Origin: Alphaproteobacteria bacterium | GTDB lineage: Bacteria; Pseudomonadota; Alphaproteobacteria; JAEULC01 | Assembly: GCA_020846275.1 (NCBI GenBank) | Contig: JADLEG010000225.1 | Span: 1-34,093, forward strand | Direction of reading: 5' to 3' | Length of the DNA stretch: 34,093 nucleotides | Shown: piece by piece, positions 15,616 to 23,146 of the stretch | Layout of the letters: each line of letters begins with the position of its first letter | Numbering within the stretch: the first letter of the stretch is position 1 | The notes under the pieces: model-generated | Told to the model about the DNA's origin: nothing | The model's input: the letters and a program-made list of their open reading frames with translations, nothing else | Database searches by the model: none | Made by a program: the position numbers and the translations under genes

Positions 15616-16922
15616 GGGCGATCCTTTCTGATCACGCGCCGCGTCTTGCCTTCGGTGCGCGGCAGCGCGCCGAACGGCAGCAGCATGACGCGCGCCGTCA
15701 GGCCGAGTTCGCGCTTGATCGCGGCGGCGACGGCTTCCGCCATGCCGGCCTGCGGTTCGCTGTCGCGTGGCTCGGCCAGTTCGGCCTCCACGGGCAGCGC
15801 GTCGTAGGGGCCCGGCCCTTCCAGCACGATGCGGTACTCGCCGCTCAACGCCGCGTTGCGGTTCAGCACGGCCGCGACCTGGGCGGGAAAGGCGTTGATG
15901 CCGCGCACCACCACCATGTCGTCGCTGCGGCCGATCACGCGCAAGCGCGGCGCGGTGCGCCCGCAGCGCGCCTTGCCCGTGCCGGTCAGCACGACGATGT
16001 CGCCCGTGCGGAACCGGACCAGCGGCTGGCATTCGCGGCTGACATGGGTCAGCACAAGCTCGCCCTGCGCGCCGTCGCGCCATGCGATCGGATTGCCCGA
16101 CTCGGGCTCGATCAGCTCGGGATGCAGCACGTCCAGCGCCATGAAATGCAGGTCGTTGTCGAGCTCGCTCTGTCCGGCGAAATTGCAGAACACGTCCGAC
16201 ACGCCGTAGTTCGCGTTGCGCGGCTTGAAGCCCCAGGCGGCTTCGAGGCGCTGGCGCAATTCGGGATTGTCCAGCCCCGCCTCGCCGCCGAACAGGCCCA
16301 GCTTCAATCCCAGGTCGCGCGGCTTCAGGCCCGGGAAATGCTCGGCGATCACGCGCTCCAGCACGGCCGGGTAAGAGGGCGTGCAGGAGATCGCGGTGAT
16401 GCCGAGCTCGCGGATCGTCTGTACCAGGAGCTGCGTGTCGCCCACGCCGAACGGCACCACGGCGGCGCCAGTGGCCTCGAGCGTCGTGTGGTCGGTGTAG
16501 CCGCCCATCCACAGCTTGTAGTTCAGGCAATGCACCACGCGGTGCCCGGGGCCCAGTCCGCCGGCTGCCTGGCAGCGCGCGCCGACGATCGCGGTTTCGT
16601 GCGCATCCGCCGCAGACAGCGCCAGGTTCATCGCCGTGCCGGTCGTGCCCGAGGTGCGATGGACGCGCGCGACCTTGGTTTCGGGCGATGCCAGGTAGTC
16701 GCCGAAGGGGGGATGCTCGCGCTGACTCGCGCGCAGCATCTCCTTGTCCACCAGCGGCAGCTCCGCCAGGGCCTCCAGTCGCGCGGGCGGCGCCTTGCCG
16801 CCCCAGGCGCGGCGATGCAGGGGCGAGCGCTGCGCCACATACCCGCGCTGGCGCTCCCACGACGCCTGGCGATGGGCGGCCAGCAGGCCGGGATCGGCGA
16901 AATCCGCGCGGTCGATCAGCAC
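15612..16922 (-). CDS. Phenylacetate-CoA ligase (PaaK)-like AMP-forming acyl-CoA ligase
   Basis: 436 residues. It has the ANL adenylation motif RTSGTTG at 89-95, MGGYTDHTTLE, LFGGEAGL, RFRTGDIVVL and RSDDMVVVRGINAFP, which is characteristic of PaaK-type ligases with the separate C-terminal lid. It activates a carboxylic acid, possibly aromatic, to its CoA thioester. The start is uncertain: GTG at 16922 gives the usual family length but has no ribosome binding site. Promoter-like TTCAAA-N16-TATCAT lies just upstream, so a very short leader is likely. It is coupled to the enoyl-CoA hydratase and controlled, by position, by the divergent TetR protein. Confidence 0.87.
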   Translation of the reverse strand: MLIDRADFADPGLLAAHRQASWERQRGYVAQRSPLHRRAWGGKAPPARLEALAELPLVDKEMLRASQREHPPFGDYLASPETKVARVHRTSGTTGTAMNLALSAADAHETAIVGARCQAAGGLGPGHRVVHCLNYKLWMGGYTDHTTLEATGAAVVPFGVGDTQLLVQTIRELGITAISCTPSYPAVLERVIAEHFPGLKPRDLGLKLGLFGGEAGLDNPELRQRLEAAWGFKPRNANYGVSDVFCNFAGQSELDNDLHFMALDVLHPELIEPESGNPIAWRDGAQGELVLTHVSRECQPLVRFRTGDIVVLTGTGKARCGRTAPRLRVIGRSDDMVVVRGINAFPAQVAAVLNRNAALSGEYRIVLEGPGPYDALPVEAELAEPRDSEPQAGMAEAVAAAIKRELGLTARVMLLPFGALPRTEGKTRRVIRKDRP

Positions 16923-16939
16923 GGCGCGAGGAGTAAAAT

Positions 16940-16959
16940 AAATGATACTGACATCATTT
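16940..16959. promoter_or_regulatory. TetR-type operator between the PaaK-like ligase and tetR genes
   Basis: AAATGAT - ACTGAC - ATCATTT is a perfect 7-bp inverted repeat with a 6-bp spacer, in a short AT-rich island. It overlaps a minus-strand promoter-like pair TTCAAA (16969-16964) and TATCAT (16947-16942) for the ligase gene and lies 40 bp before the regulator ATG. The layout fits repression of both genes by the TetR protein with release by an acyl-CoA or acid. The repeat is seen; the binding is inferred. Confidence 0.65.
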
Positions 16960-16998
16960 TCACTTTGAACCGCTGCCTTGCCGGTGTCAACATGCGGA

Positions 16999-17730
16999 AT
17001 GCGCCGCGCCCAGATTCGCCAGACCCTCAAGCCCGCCAAGCCGGTGGCAGCGGGTCCAGGTTTCGCCCGGGTGCTGCTCCAGGCTGCGAAGGGCGCCGAC
17101 CTGCGCAAGACCGACCGCACGCGCCTGAAGCTCCTGGCGGCGGCCGCGGACCTGCTGGCCGGCGAGGGCGACGCGGTGGCGCTCCGCGTTGCCGACGTGG
17201 CGTCAGGCGCGGGCCTGGCGCACGGCACGTTCTATCGCTACTTCGCTGATCGCCGGGAGATCGTGGAAGCGGTGGTTGCCGACTTCGCGCGTTTCCTGCG
17301 CGAGGCGATGTCGAAGGTGCGCGACGGCAAGCCGGGCTCGCCCGAGCGGGTGCGCGCGACGACCCTGGTCTATCTGCGCGTGTTCCGCGCCAATCCCGGC
17401 CTGATGCGCTGCCTGATGGGGCTGGGCGCGGAGTCCGATGGGTTCCGCGCCGGGTTCCACGCGCTCAACCGCGACTGGAACCATCGAGTCGCCGCGGCGA
17501 TCGCCGCGCGACGCGCCGAGATGGACGACGCGCGCCCGGTATCGCCCGACACGCTGTTGCCGCTCGCCTATGCGCTGGGCGGCATGATCGACGAGTTCCT
17601 GGCCCAGCTCTACCTGCGCCGCGATCCCGCGCTCGCCGCCCTTGTGGACGACGAGGAGACCGTCGCCGCGCTGCTTGCCGACCTGTGGTGTCGCGGGGCC
17701 TACGGGGCGATGCCCGCGGCGACCGCCTAG
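16999..17730 (+). CDS. TetR family transcriptional regulator
   Basis: 243 residues from the ATG at 16999; a TTG at 16978 and GTG at 16984 are in-frame alternatives. The helix-turn-helix lies at about 61-84 (ALRVADVASGAGLAHGTFYRYF), preceded by an unusually long N-terminal arm of about 35 residues. The helical ligand domain follows. It is divergent from the PaaK-like ligase / enoyl-CoA hydratase pair, with a palindrome between them, and so probably represses that pair. Its TAG stop shares the palindrome CTAG with the stop of the convergent FAD oxidoreductase gene. Confidence 0.9.
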   Translation: MRRAQIRQTLKPAKPVAAGPGFARVLLQAAKGADLRKTDRTRLKLLAAAADLLAGEGDAVALRVADVASGAGLAHGTFYRYFADRREIVEAVVADFARFLREAMSKVRDGKPGSPERVRATTLVYLRVFRANPGLMRCLMGLGAESDGFRAGFHALNRDWNHRVAAAIAARRAEMDDARPVSPDTLLPLAYALGGMIDEFLAQLYLRRDPALAALVDDEETVAALLADLWCRGAYGAMPAATA

Positions 17731-19079
17731 CCGTCCAGCCGCGCACCGTCGCGGTTCATGATCGCGCGGATGTCGCGGCCCTTGATGCTGCGTGGGGAAA
17801 CCTTGTCGCGCACCGCGATCGCGGCGGCGTGGCCGATCGCCTGGCCGTAGGTGAAGCACTGCGCCGTCACGCGCGCCGAGGCCATCGCGACGTGGTCGGC
17901 CGACAGGCAGCGCCCCGCCACCAGCAGCGACTCGCCGCGCTTCGGCACGAAACAGCCGAACGGTATCTCGTAGTGGTCGTCCAGCACCCACTCGATGCGC
18001 GGCTTGGTGCCGCTGTGCAGTTCGACCGGCCAGGCCGAGATGGCGATGCCGTCCTTGTCCTTGGCGTGGCGCAGCACGTCATCCGTGGACAGCAGGCGCT
18101 CGCCGACGATCTGGCGGGTCTGGCGCACGCCGACCTGCACGCCGGTCTGGCCAATCCAGGATTTTTCGCAGCCCGGCAGCCGATCCTTGAAGAAGCGTGC
18201 GTATTCCGCCGCTTGGCGCCTGCCCATGATCTCGGCCTCGGTGATGTCGGCGACCTTCATCGCATTGAGCTCGCGCCCGTCGCGGCCGATCACGCGCGTG
18301 CAGTTGCACAAGAGCTCGCCGGGGCGCGGCGTGGGGAACAGGAAGATCTTGCTGCGCGGCAGCTCGTACTCGCGGCTGTTGTGCAGCCGTGCGATCTCGT
18401 CCGTCACGTGCTGGCCCAGGATGCTGTCCTCGCCCTGCGCCGCCAGGAAGCGGCCGATGTCGACGTCCTGGATGCGGAAGATCATGGTCGGGTTCTGCAC
18501 CCGCCCGTTGTCGCCTACCACCGTATCGAACCCGGCCATGGCCGTGAGGTCCGCGTCGCCGCTCGCGTCGATCGTGACGGCGGCTTCCACGCGCACCGCG
18601 CCCTCCTTGGTGAAGGCGCGCGCGCCGGCGATGCGCTCGCCGCCCTCCACCAGCGCCTCGGTGACGGTGGAATGATAGAGCACGCGCACGCCCGCCGCCT
18701 CGATCAGGTCGTCGGCGGCGCGGCGCCAGGCCAGGGGATCATGGGTGCGGGTGAAGGTCTTGCCGTAGCGGATCGGCGGCGTCAGCCCGTCATGCCGCTC
18801 GATCGCGCGGATGAAGTCGTCGACGAAGCCGTGGACCAGCTGGCGCGGCGGCGCCGTGCGGTCGTCGGTCGCGGCGTAGAGCCCGCAGATCGTGCCCGAC
18901 AGCCCGGCCACCGCGGCGCCGCCGCAAAACCCGTAGCGCTCCAGCAACACGACCTTCAGCCCCTGGCGGGCGGCCGTCACGGCGGTGGCCAATCCGGCCG
19001 CCCCGCCCCCGACGACCAGCAGGTCGGCCTCAAGCTTTTCGGCCGGTTGGCGCCGGTCCACCGCCTGGCCACGGTCCAT
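17727..19079 (-). CDS. FAD-dependent oxidoreductase (FAD_oxidored / PF12831-like)
   Basis: 450 residues. The FAD dinucleotide motif GGGAAGLA is at 24-31, followed by LLERYGFCGGAAVAG. The mid-region has DASGDADLTAMAGF and CNCTRVIGRDG, and a late FAD segment reads LVAGRCLSADHVAMASARV, then TYGQAIGHAAAIAV. No signal peptide is visible. Such enzymes oxidise or reduce small organic substrates; the reaction is unknown. The ATG at 19079 is preferred over one at 19085 because GGAGG then lies 9 bases upstream. The gene is divergent from the PhyH dioxygenase, and a TTGAC-N4-GTCAA palindrome lies 17 bp before its start. Its stop overlaps the tetR stop in CTAG. Confidence 0.87.
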   Translation of the reverse strand: MDRGQAVDRRQPAEKLEADLLVVGGGAAGLATAVTAARQGLKVVLLERYGFCGGAAVAGLSGTICGLYAATDDRTAPPRQLVHGFVDDFIRAIERHDGLTPPIRYGKTFTRTHDPLAWRRAADDLIEAAGVRVLYHSTVTEALVEGGERIAGARAFTKEGAVRVEAAVTIDASGDADLTAMAGFDTVVGDNGRVQNPTMIFRIQDVDIGRFLAAQGEDSILGQHVTDEIARLHNSREYELPRSKIFLFPTPRPGELLCNCTRVIGRDGRELNAMKVADITEAEIMGRRQAAEYARFFKDRLPGCEKSWIGQTGVQVGVRQTRQIVGERLLSTDDVLRHAKDKDGIAISAWPVELHSGTKPRIEWVLDDHYEIPFGCFVPKRGESLLVAGRCLSADHVAMASARVTAQCFTYGQAIGHAAAIAVRDKVSPRSIKGRDIRAIMNRDGARLDG

Positions 19080-19095
19080 TCCCATCCCCCTCCAG

Positions 19096-19109
19096 TTGAC
19101 TCTCGTCAA
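19096..19109. promoter_or_regulatory. FNR/FixK-type palindrome between the FAD oxidoreductase and PhyH genes
   Basis: TTGAC-TCTC-GTCAA, a second perfect match to TTGAY-N4-RTCAA. Its centre is 80 bp before the PhyH ATG and 23 bp from the FAD-gene ATG. A class II promoter for PhyH would need a -10 near 19132-19139, where GATATGCA is found. For the FAD gene the same site would instead overlap the ribosome binding region. A neighbouring palindrome ATATC-AGC-GATAT lies at 19124-19136. Confidence 0.5.
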
Positions 19110-19181
19110 GCCGGTTTTGTAATATATCAGCGATATGCAAGACCGGGCGTCAAGCTCGGCCAGCCCCGCGCGGAGGAACGC

Positions 19182-20168
19182 ATGACGCCCGAACAGGTGC
19201 TTTCGCACAAGCCCAAGTTCCTGACCCAGAAGCAGCGCGAGTTCTATTTCGAGAAGGGCTACCTGCTTGTGGAGCGCGCGATCCCGATGGAATGGATCGA
19301 GCGCGTGCGCAAGGTCACGGACGAGATGGTCGAACGCAGCCGCAAGCTGGCGAAGTCCGACGCGATCTTCGACCTCGAGCCCGGGCACACGGCGGCCAAG
19401 CCGCGCCTGCGCCGCCTGTCGAGCCCGCCCGAGCATCATCCGTTCTACTGGGACTACGCGGTGAAATCGCCGCTCGCCGACATCGCCAGCGACCTGGTGG
19501 GGCCGGACGTCAAGTTCCACCACTCCAAGCTCAACTTCAAGTGGGCGGAGGGCGGCGAGGAGGTGAAGTGGCACCAGGACATCCAGTACTGGCCGCACAC
19601 CAACTACAGCCCGATGACCATGGGCACCTACATCTACGATTGCGGCCCGGACCAGGGGCCGCTCGGCGTGATCCCCGGCAGCCACGACGGCGAGCTGTTC
19701 AACCAGTACAACGACAAGGACCAGTGGGTCGGCTGCATCGACGACAAGGACCTGCCGCGCGCCAACCTCGACAAGGCCGAGTACCTGATGGGCCCGGCCG
19801 GATCGATCACGATCCACAACTGCCGCACGATCCACGGCTCGCGGCCGAACCTGTCCGACCTCGGCCGGCCGCTGCTGCTCAACGTCTATTCCGCGGCCGA
19901 CGCCTTCACCTACACGGCCAATCCGCTTGCCAGCAAGTTCGAGGGCCAGATCGTGCGCGGCAAGCCGGCGCGCTGGGCGCATCACGACCCGCGCCCCTGC
20001 CAGGTCCCGCCGGACTGGTCGGGCGGCTACACCTCGCTGTTCGCGCTGCAGCAGGGCGAGGCCTGGGACGCCGAGCAGCTCGCCAAGGTCTCGGCGCAGA
20101 ACGCCGCGATCCGCGGCAAGGCCGCCGGCGTGCGCATCGATCCCTATACGGGCCAGGCGGCGGAGTAG
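19182..20168 (+). CDS. Phytanoyl-CoA dioxygenase (PhyH) family Fe(II)/2-oxoglutarate oxygenase
   Basis: 328 residues. The facial triad is His131 and Asp133 in KWHQDIQYW and distal His218 in HNCRTIHGSRPN, with an Arg (about 229) placed to bind 2-oxoglutarate. The double-stranded beta-helix core spans about 105-245. PhyH enzymes hydroxylate acyl-CoAs, ectoine, amino acids or natural products using O2 and 2-oxoglutarate. The substrate here is not evident, but the neighbours (an FAD oxidoreductase, TRAP importer and CoA enzymes) point to catabolism of a taken-up acid. The ATG at 19182 has GGAGGAACGC before it. It ends in a region of inverted palindromic repeats. Confidence 0.9.
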   Translation: MTPEQVLSHKPKFLTQKQREFYFEKGYLLVERAIPMEWIERVRKVTDEMVERSRKLAKSDAIFDLEPGHTAAKPRLRRLSSPPEHHPFYWDYAVKSPLADIASDLVGPDVKFHHSKLNFKWAEGGEEVKWHQDIQYWPHTNYSPMTMGTYIYDCGPDQGPLGVIPGSHDGELFNQYNDKDQWVGCIDDKDLPRANLDKAEYLMGPAGSITIHNCRTIHGSRPNLSDLGRPLLLNVYSAADAFTYTANPLASKFEGQIVRGKPARWAHHDPRPCQVPPDWSGGYTSLFALQQGEAWDAEQLAKVSAQNAAIRGKAAGVRIDPYTGQAAE

Positions 20169-20192
20169 GGAGTCGCCGGTTCGCGTTCCTCG

Positions 20193-20299
20193 TCCTTCGA
20201 GACGGCCCCTTCGGGGGCTCCTCAGGATAACGCGATTGTTTGGCGAAAAGAGAAGAGGCGCGTCATCCTGAGGGGGGCCGAAGGCCCGTCTCGAAGGAT
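20193..20299. repeat. Inverted pair of REP-like palindromic elements
   Basis: Two related units lie in opposite orientation, 20193-20229 and 20264-20299, around a 34-bp AT-richer spacer. Each has the ends ATCCTGAGG and CGTCTCGAAGGA and an internal hairpin (CCCC-TTCG-GGGG type in the first, GGCC-GAA-GGCC type in the second). The consensus resembles palindromic elements scattered between genes in Bradyrhizobium-like alphaproteobacteria. The pair lies between convergent genes, where it could act as a terminator or mRNA stabiliser. Family assignment is from memory of the motif. Confidence 0.7.
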
Positions 20300-20317
20300 G
20301 GAAGACGCCGCGGCGGC

Positions 20318-20509
20318 CTATCCGCACCGTCGGCAGCGGATCGTGCCGAAGATCTTTTCCCAGTCGCCGTCGGTCGCGGCGTAGTCCAAGAGGCAGCGCA
20401 GCACTTTCGATATCTCGTCGATCTGGTGCTTCTCGCCCGCCTGGCGCAGCATTTCGAAGGAATCGGGGTAGATCTCGAAGGTCACCTTGATCTTCGCCAT
20501 CGCGCTCAT
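20318..20509 (-). CDS. Small conserved-looking protein with C-terminal CRRCG motif
   Basis: 63 residues, unrecognised function. It begins MSAMAKIKVTFEIYPDSFEMLR, a beta strand followed by a helix reminiscent of ribbon-helix-helix proteins. The middle is ISKVLRCLLDYAATDGDWEKIF, and it ends IRCRRCG, a Cys-x-x-Cys pair that could bind zinc or iron. An AAGGAA sequence about 10 bases upstream supports the ATG at 20509; a second ATG is nine bases later. It starts 25 bases after the GntR gene on the same strand, so it is probably the last gene of the TRAP operon. It might be a DNA-binding or regulatory partner. The coding assignment rests on frame, ribosome binding site and protein-like composition. 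Confidence 0.65.
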   Translation of the reverse strand: MSAMAKIKVTFEIYPDSFEMLRQAGEKHQIDEISKVLRCLLDYAATDGDWEKIFGTIRCRRCG

Positions 20510-20534
20510 CGCGTCACGTTCCTTCCCGTCGGCA

Positions 20535-21218
20535 TCAGGCGGTATCCAGCGTCGCGCGGGTGAAGGATTCGATGTAGTCGAGCAGCCGGTCGGACGCCGC
20601 CGCCGCGCGGTCGCGGTCGCCCTGGGCGATCGCGCGCGCCACGTCGGCGTGCTGGCGGGCGGTCAGCTCCAGGTCCGCCACCTGCTGGTAGTGGATGTAA
20701 TAGAAGCGGCGCGACACGGCGTGCAGCGGCGCCATCGCCGTCTCGGCGAACTCGTTGTGCGCAGCCTCCGCGGTCAGCTTGTTGAACTCGCGGTCCAACC
20801 GCATGAAGGTCAGGTCGTCGCCCTTGGCGGCGGCCGCCTCCATCTCGTCGGCGATCTCGACGAAGCGCTTGCGCTCGGCCTCGGTCGCGCGCCGGGCGGC
20901 CGAGCGCGCGATCAGGCGCTCGAGCTCGCGCCTCACCTCAAGCAGCAGCAGCTGGCGGCGCACGTCGACCTCCGCCACCAGGATGCCGCGCCGGGGCAGC
21001 ACCACCATCAGGTGCTCGCGCGCCAGGCGCTGCAGCGCCTCGCGGATCGGCGTCCGGCCGATGCCGGTGCGCTGGCTCAAGGCCGCTTCCGACACCACCG
21101 CGCCGGGCGGCAGCTGCAGCGTGACGATCAGCTCCTCCAACGCGCGATAGGCGCGCTCCGTCAGGCTGGCATCCGCTGCGTCGCCCCTTGCCGGCCTGCG
21201 CTTTACGCCCGTTGCCAT
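20535..21218 (-). CDS. GntR family transcriptional regulator, FCD (FadR) subfamily
   Basis: 227 residues. The N-terminal winged helix (about 18-85) contains VVSEAALSQRTGIGRTPIREALQRL and the wing VVLPRRGILV, both diagnostic for GntR. The C-terminal FCD ligand domain (about 90-215) is helical with conserved histidines (for example in ARQHADVARAI) that usually bind a metal and a carboxylate ligand. It is encoded 10 bases downstream of dctM and likely regulates the PanB-like/TRAP operon in response to the imported acid. Candidate binding sites are the AT-rich repeats at 19124-19136 and 25199-25219. Confidence 0.92.
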   Translation of the reverse strand: MATGVKRRPARGDAADASLTERAYRALEELIVTLQLPPGAVVSEAALSQRTGIGRTPIREALQRLAREHLMVVLPRRGILVAEVDVRRQLLLLEVRRELERLIARSAARRATEAERKRFVEIADEMEAAAAKGDDLTFMRLDREFNKLTAEAAHNEFAETAMAPLHAVSRRFYYIHYQQVADLELTARQHADVARAIAQGDRDRAAAASDRLLDYIESFTRATLDTA

Positions 21219-21228
21219 CGCGCCACGG

Positions 21229-22548
21229 TCAATTGAAGCCCAGGAGCTTGCTGGGCAGCCACAGGACGGTCTGCGGGAAGGCCATGGTGACGACCAGGCA
21301 GATGATCTGGCAGACGATGAAGGGCACCACGCCGCGGTACATGTCGTAGATCGTGATCTCCCTGGGCGCGATGCCGCGCAGGTAGAAGATCGCCGGCGCC
21401 ATCGGCGGCGTCAGGTAGCTGGTCTGGATCATGATCAGGAACAGGATGCAGAACCACGCCAGGTCGATGCCCATCGGCTTCAGGATCGGTACGAAGATCG
21501 GCACCAGAATAAGGCAGATCGAAACCCAGTCGAGCACGAAACCGGCGATGAATGCCAGGAACAGCACCAGGCTCAACACGCCCCAGGGGCCGAGGTTGAA
21601 GCTGGCGACGAGCTGCTGGGTCAGCGCCACCCCGCCCGACGCCACGAACACGCCGGTCAACACGCTGCCGGCCACGATGATCGTCATGATCATGCTGGTG
21701 ATGCGCAAGGTCTTCATCACCGAATCGTGCAGCGCCCGCCAGGTGAAGCGGCCGTACATGATCGTGAGCAGCACCGACCCGGCGGCGCCCAGCGCGGCCG
21801 CCTCGGTCGGCGCCGCCATGCCCGTCATCAGCGAGCCCAGCACGGCCAGGATCATGATCATCGGCGGCACCATCGCGCGGACGGTTACGCTGAGCTTCTC
21901 GGCCAGGGTGGGATCGTCGGGCGAGGGCGGCAGGACCGGTCCCGCGGAGGGCCGCAGCACGCATAGGCTGAAAATATAGATCAGGTACAACCCGGCCAGG
22001 ATCAGACCGGGAAACACCATGCCGACCAGAAGGTCGCCGACCGGCACGTTGGCGAGCGGTCCCAGGATCACCACGACGACCGAGGGCGGGATGATCGTGC
22101 CCAGGCTGCCGCCCGCGCAGATCGTGCCGCAGATCAGCGGCTTGTCGTAGCGGTACTTCAGCATGATCGGGATGGCGAGCAGGCCGACCACCGTCTCCGT
22201 CGCGCCGATCACGCCGGTGGACGCGGCGAAGATCACGCACATCACGATGGTGCCGAGCGCGAGGCCCCCGGGCATGCGCCGTGTCCACATATGGACCGCC
22301 TCGAACAGCCGCTCGGCGATGCCCGAGCGTTCGAGCATCGAGCCCATGAACACGAACAGCACGACGGCGGCGAGCACGAAGTTGGTGGCGACGTCCTCGA
22401 CCTTCTCGATCACCTGGAAGATGAAGGCGCCCTTGAAGGTGATCCAGCCGAAAGTCAGCGCCGTCCCCATCATCGCGAAGGCGACGGGGAAGCCGATGAA
22501 GATCAGGCCCAGCAGGACCGGGAACAGCGCCAGCGCAAGGTAATCCAT
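21229..22548 (-). CDS. dctM: TRAP transporter large permease DctM
   Basis: 439 residues, about 12 hydrophobic helices, of the ion-transporter superfamily. It forms the sodium- or proton-coupled channel of the tripartite importer together with DctQ. Typical segments include FPVAFAMMGTALTFGWI near the start, GTIVMCVIFAASTGVIGATETVVGLLAIPIML and GGSLGTIIPPSVVVVILG, the two conserved re-entrant loop regions. It starts four bases after the dctQ stop. The protein is of normal length and appears intact. Confidence 0.95.
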   Translation of the reverse strand: MDYLALALFPVLLGLIFIGFPVAFAMMGTALTFGWITFKGAFIFQVIEKVEDVATNFVLAAVVLFVFMGSMLERSGIAERLFEAVHMWTRRMPGGLALGTIVMCVIFAASTGVIGATETVVGLLAIPIMLKYRYDKPLICGTICAGGSLGTIIPPSVVVVILGPLANVPVGDLLVGMVFPGLILAGLYLIYIFSLCVLRPSAGPVLPPSPDDPTLAEKLSVTVRAMVPPMIMILAVLGSLMTGMAAPTEAAALGAAGSVLLTIMYGRFTWRALHDSVMKTLRITSMIMTIIVAGSVLTGVFVASGGVALTQQLVASFNLGPWGVLSLVLFLAFIAGFVLDWVSICLILVPIFVPILKPMGIDLAWFCILFLIMIQTSYLTPPMAPAIFYLRGIAPREITIYDMYRGVVPFIVCQIICLVVTMAFPQTVLWLPSKLLGFN

Positions 22549-22552
22549 GGGC

Positions 22553-23056
22553 CTATGCCTTCGCGCCGAACAGCACGCGCGCGCGCTTGATCATCTCCGC
22601 CAGCATCTGCAGGGCCAGCATCAGGAAGCTCACGAAGAAAACCAGACGGATCGGCCACATCACCATGTTGTAGGCCGACATGCCGGAATGCTCGTTCGAA
22701 TGCAGCGCCCGCAGCCAATGGCCATTCAGCCCCCAGGTCAGCCAGCACACGAACGGGAAGGCCAGCAGCAGGTAGCCGAAGAAGTCGATGCCCGCGCGGA
22801 CCCGCGCCGGGAGCAGGTCGTAGAACGCCTCGACCCTGATATGCGCGCCCTCGCGCAGCGTATAGGCCATGCCGAGCAGGAAGTTGGCGCCGGTGAGCAG
22901 CGCGCCGGCCTCGAACGCCCAGATCGTCGGCCGGTCGAAGACGTAGCGCGACACGACCTCGTAGCAGGTACCAAGGATCAGCGGCGCCACCAGCCACCCG
23001 CCGACGATGCCCACAAGCAGCGGCAAGCGCTCGAGTGCCCGGATCAATCCATCCAT
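22553..23056 (-). CDS. dctQ: TRAP transporter small permease DctQ
   Basis: 167 residues with four predicted membrane helices, at about 15-36, 50-70, 88-110 and 132-155. The conserved N-terminal EVVSRYVFDRPTIWAFE segment (about 33-50) is diagnostic for TRAP small subunits. It joins DctM in the inner membrane to accept solute from the DctP binding protein. It lies 90 bp downstream of dctP and four bases before dctM. The 90-bp gap shows no clear promoter or terminator. Confidence 0.93.
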   Translation of the reverse strand: MDGLIRALERLPLLVGIVGGWLVAPLILGTCYEVVSRYVFDRPTIWAFEAGALLTGANFLLGMAYTLREGAHIRVEAFYDLLPARVRAGIDFFGYLLLAFPFVCWLTWGLNGHWLRALHSNEHSGMSAYNMVMWPIRLVFFVSFLMLALQMLAEMIKRARVLFGAKA

Positions 23057-23146
23057 GAAACCGTCAACCCTCTCGCCACGCAGTCCGATGCAACACGCCC
23101 CGCCTCGCCGTCAGGCGGAAGCGGGGCGCATCGCGGACGATGCCGG

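Noticed and set aside
16978..16990. TTGCC-GGT-GTCAA as a third FNR-type box
   Set aside because: The spacer is three bases instead of four and the left half-site is imperfect.
17685..19181. Plus-strand open frame across the FAD oxidoreductase gene, fused to PhyH
   Set aside because: Low-complexity His/Arg/Ala-rich translation typical of the complement of a GC-rich gene; PhyH starts at 19182 with GGAGG.
19080..20327. Minus-strand open frame continuing upstream of the FAD oxidoreductase through the whole PhyH gene
   Set aside because: It is antisense to a clear PhyH protein with all active-site residues, and a ribosome binding site and ATG at 19079 mark the real start.
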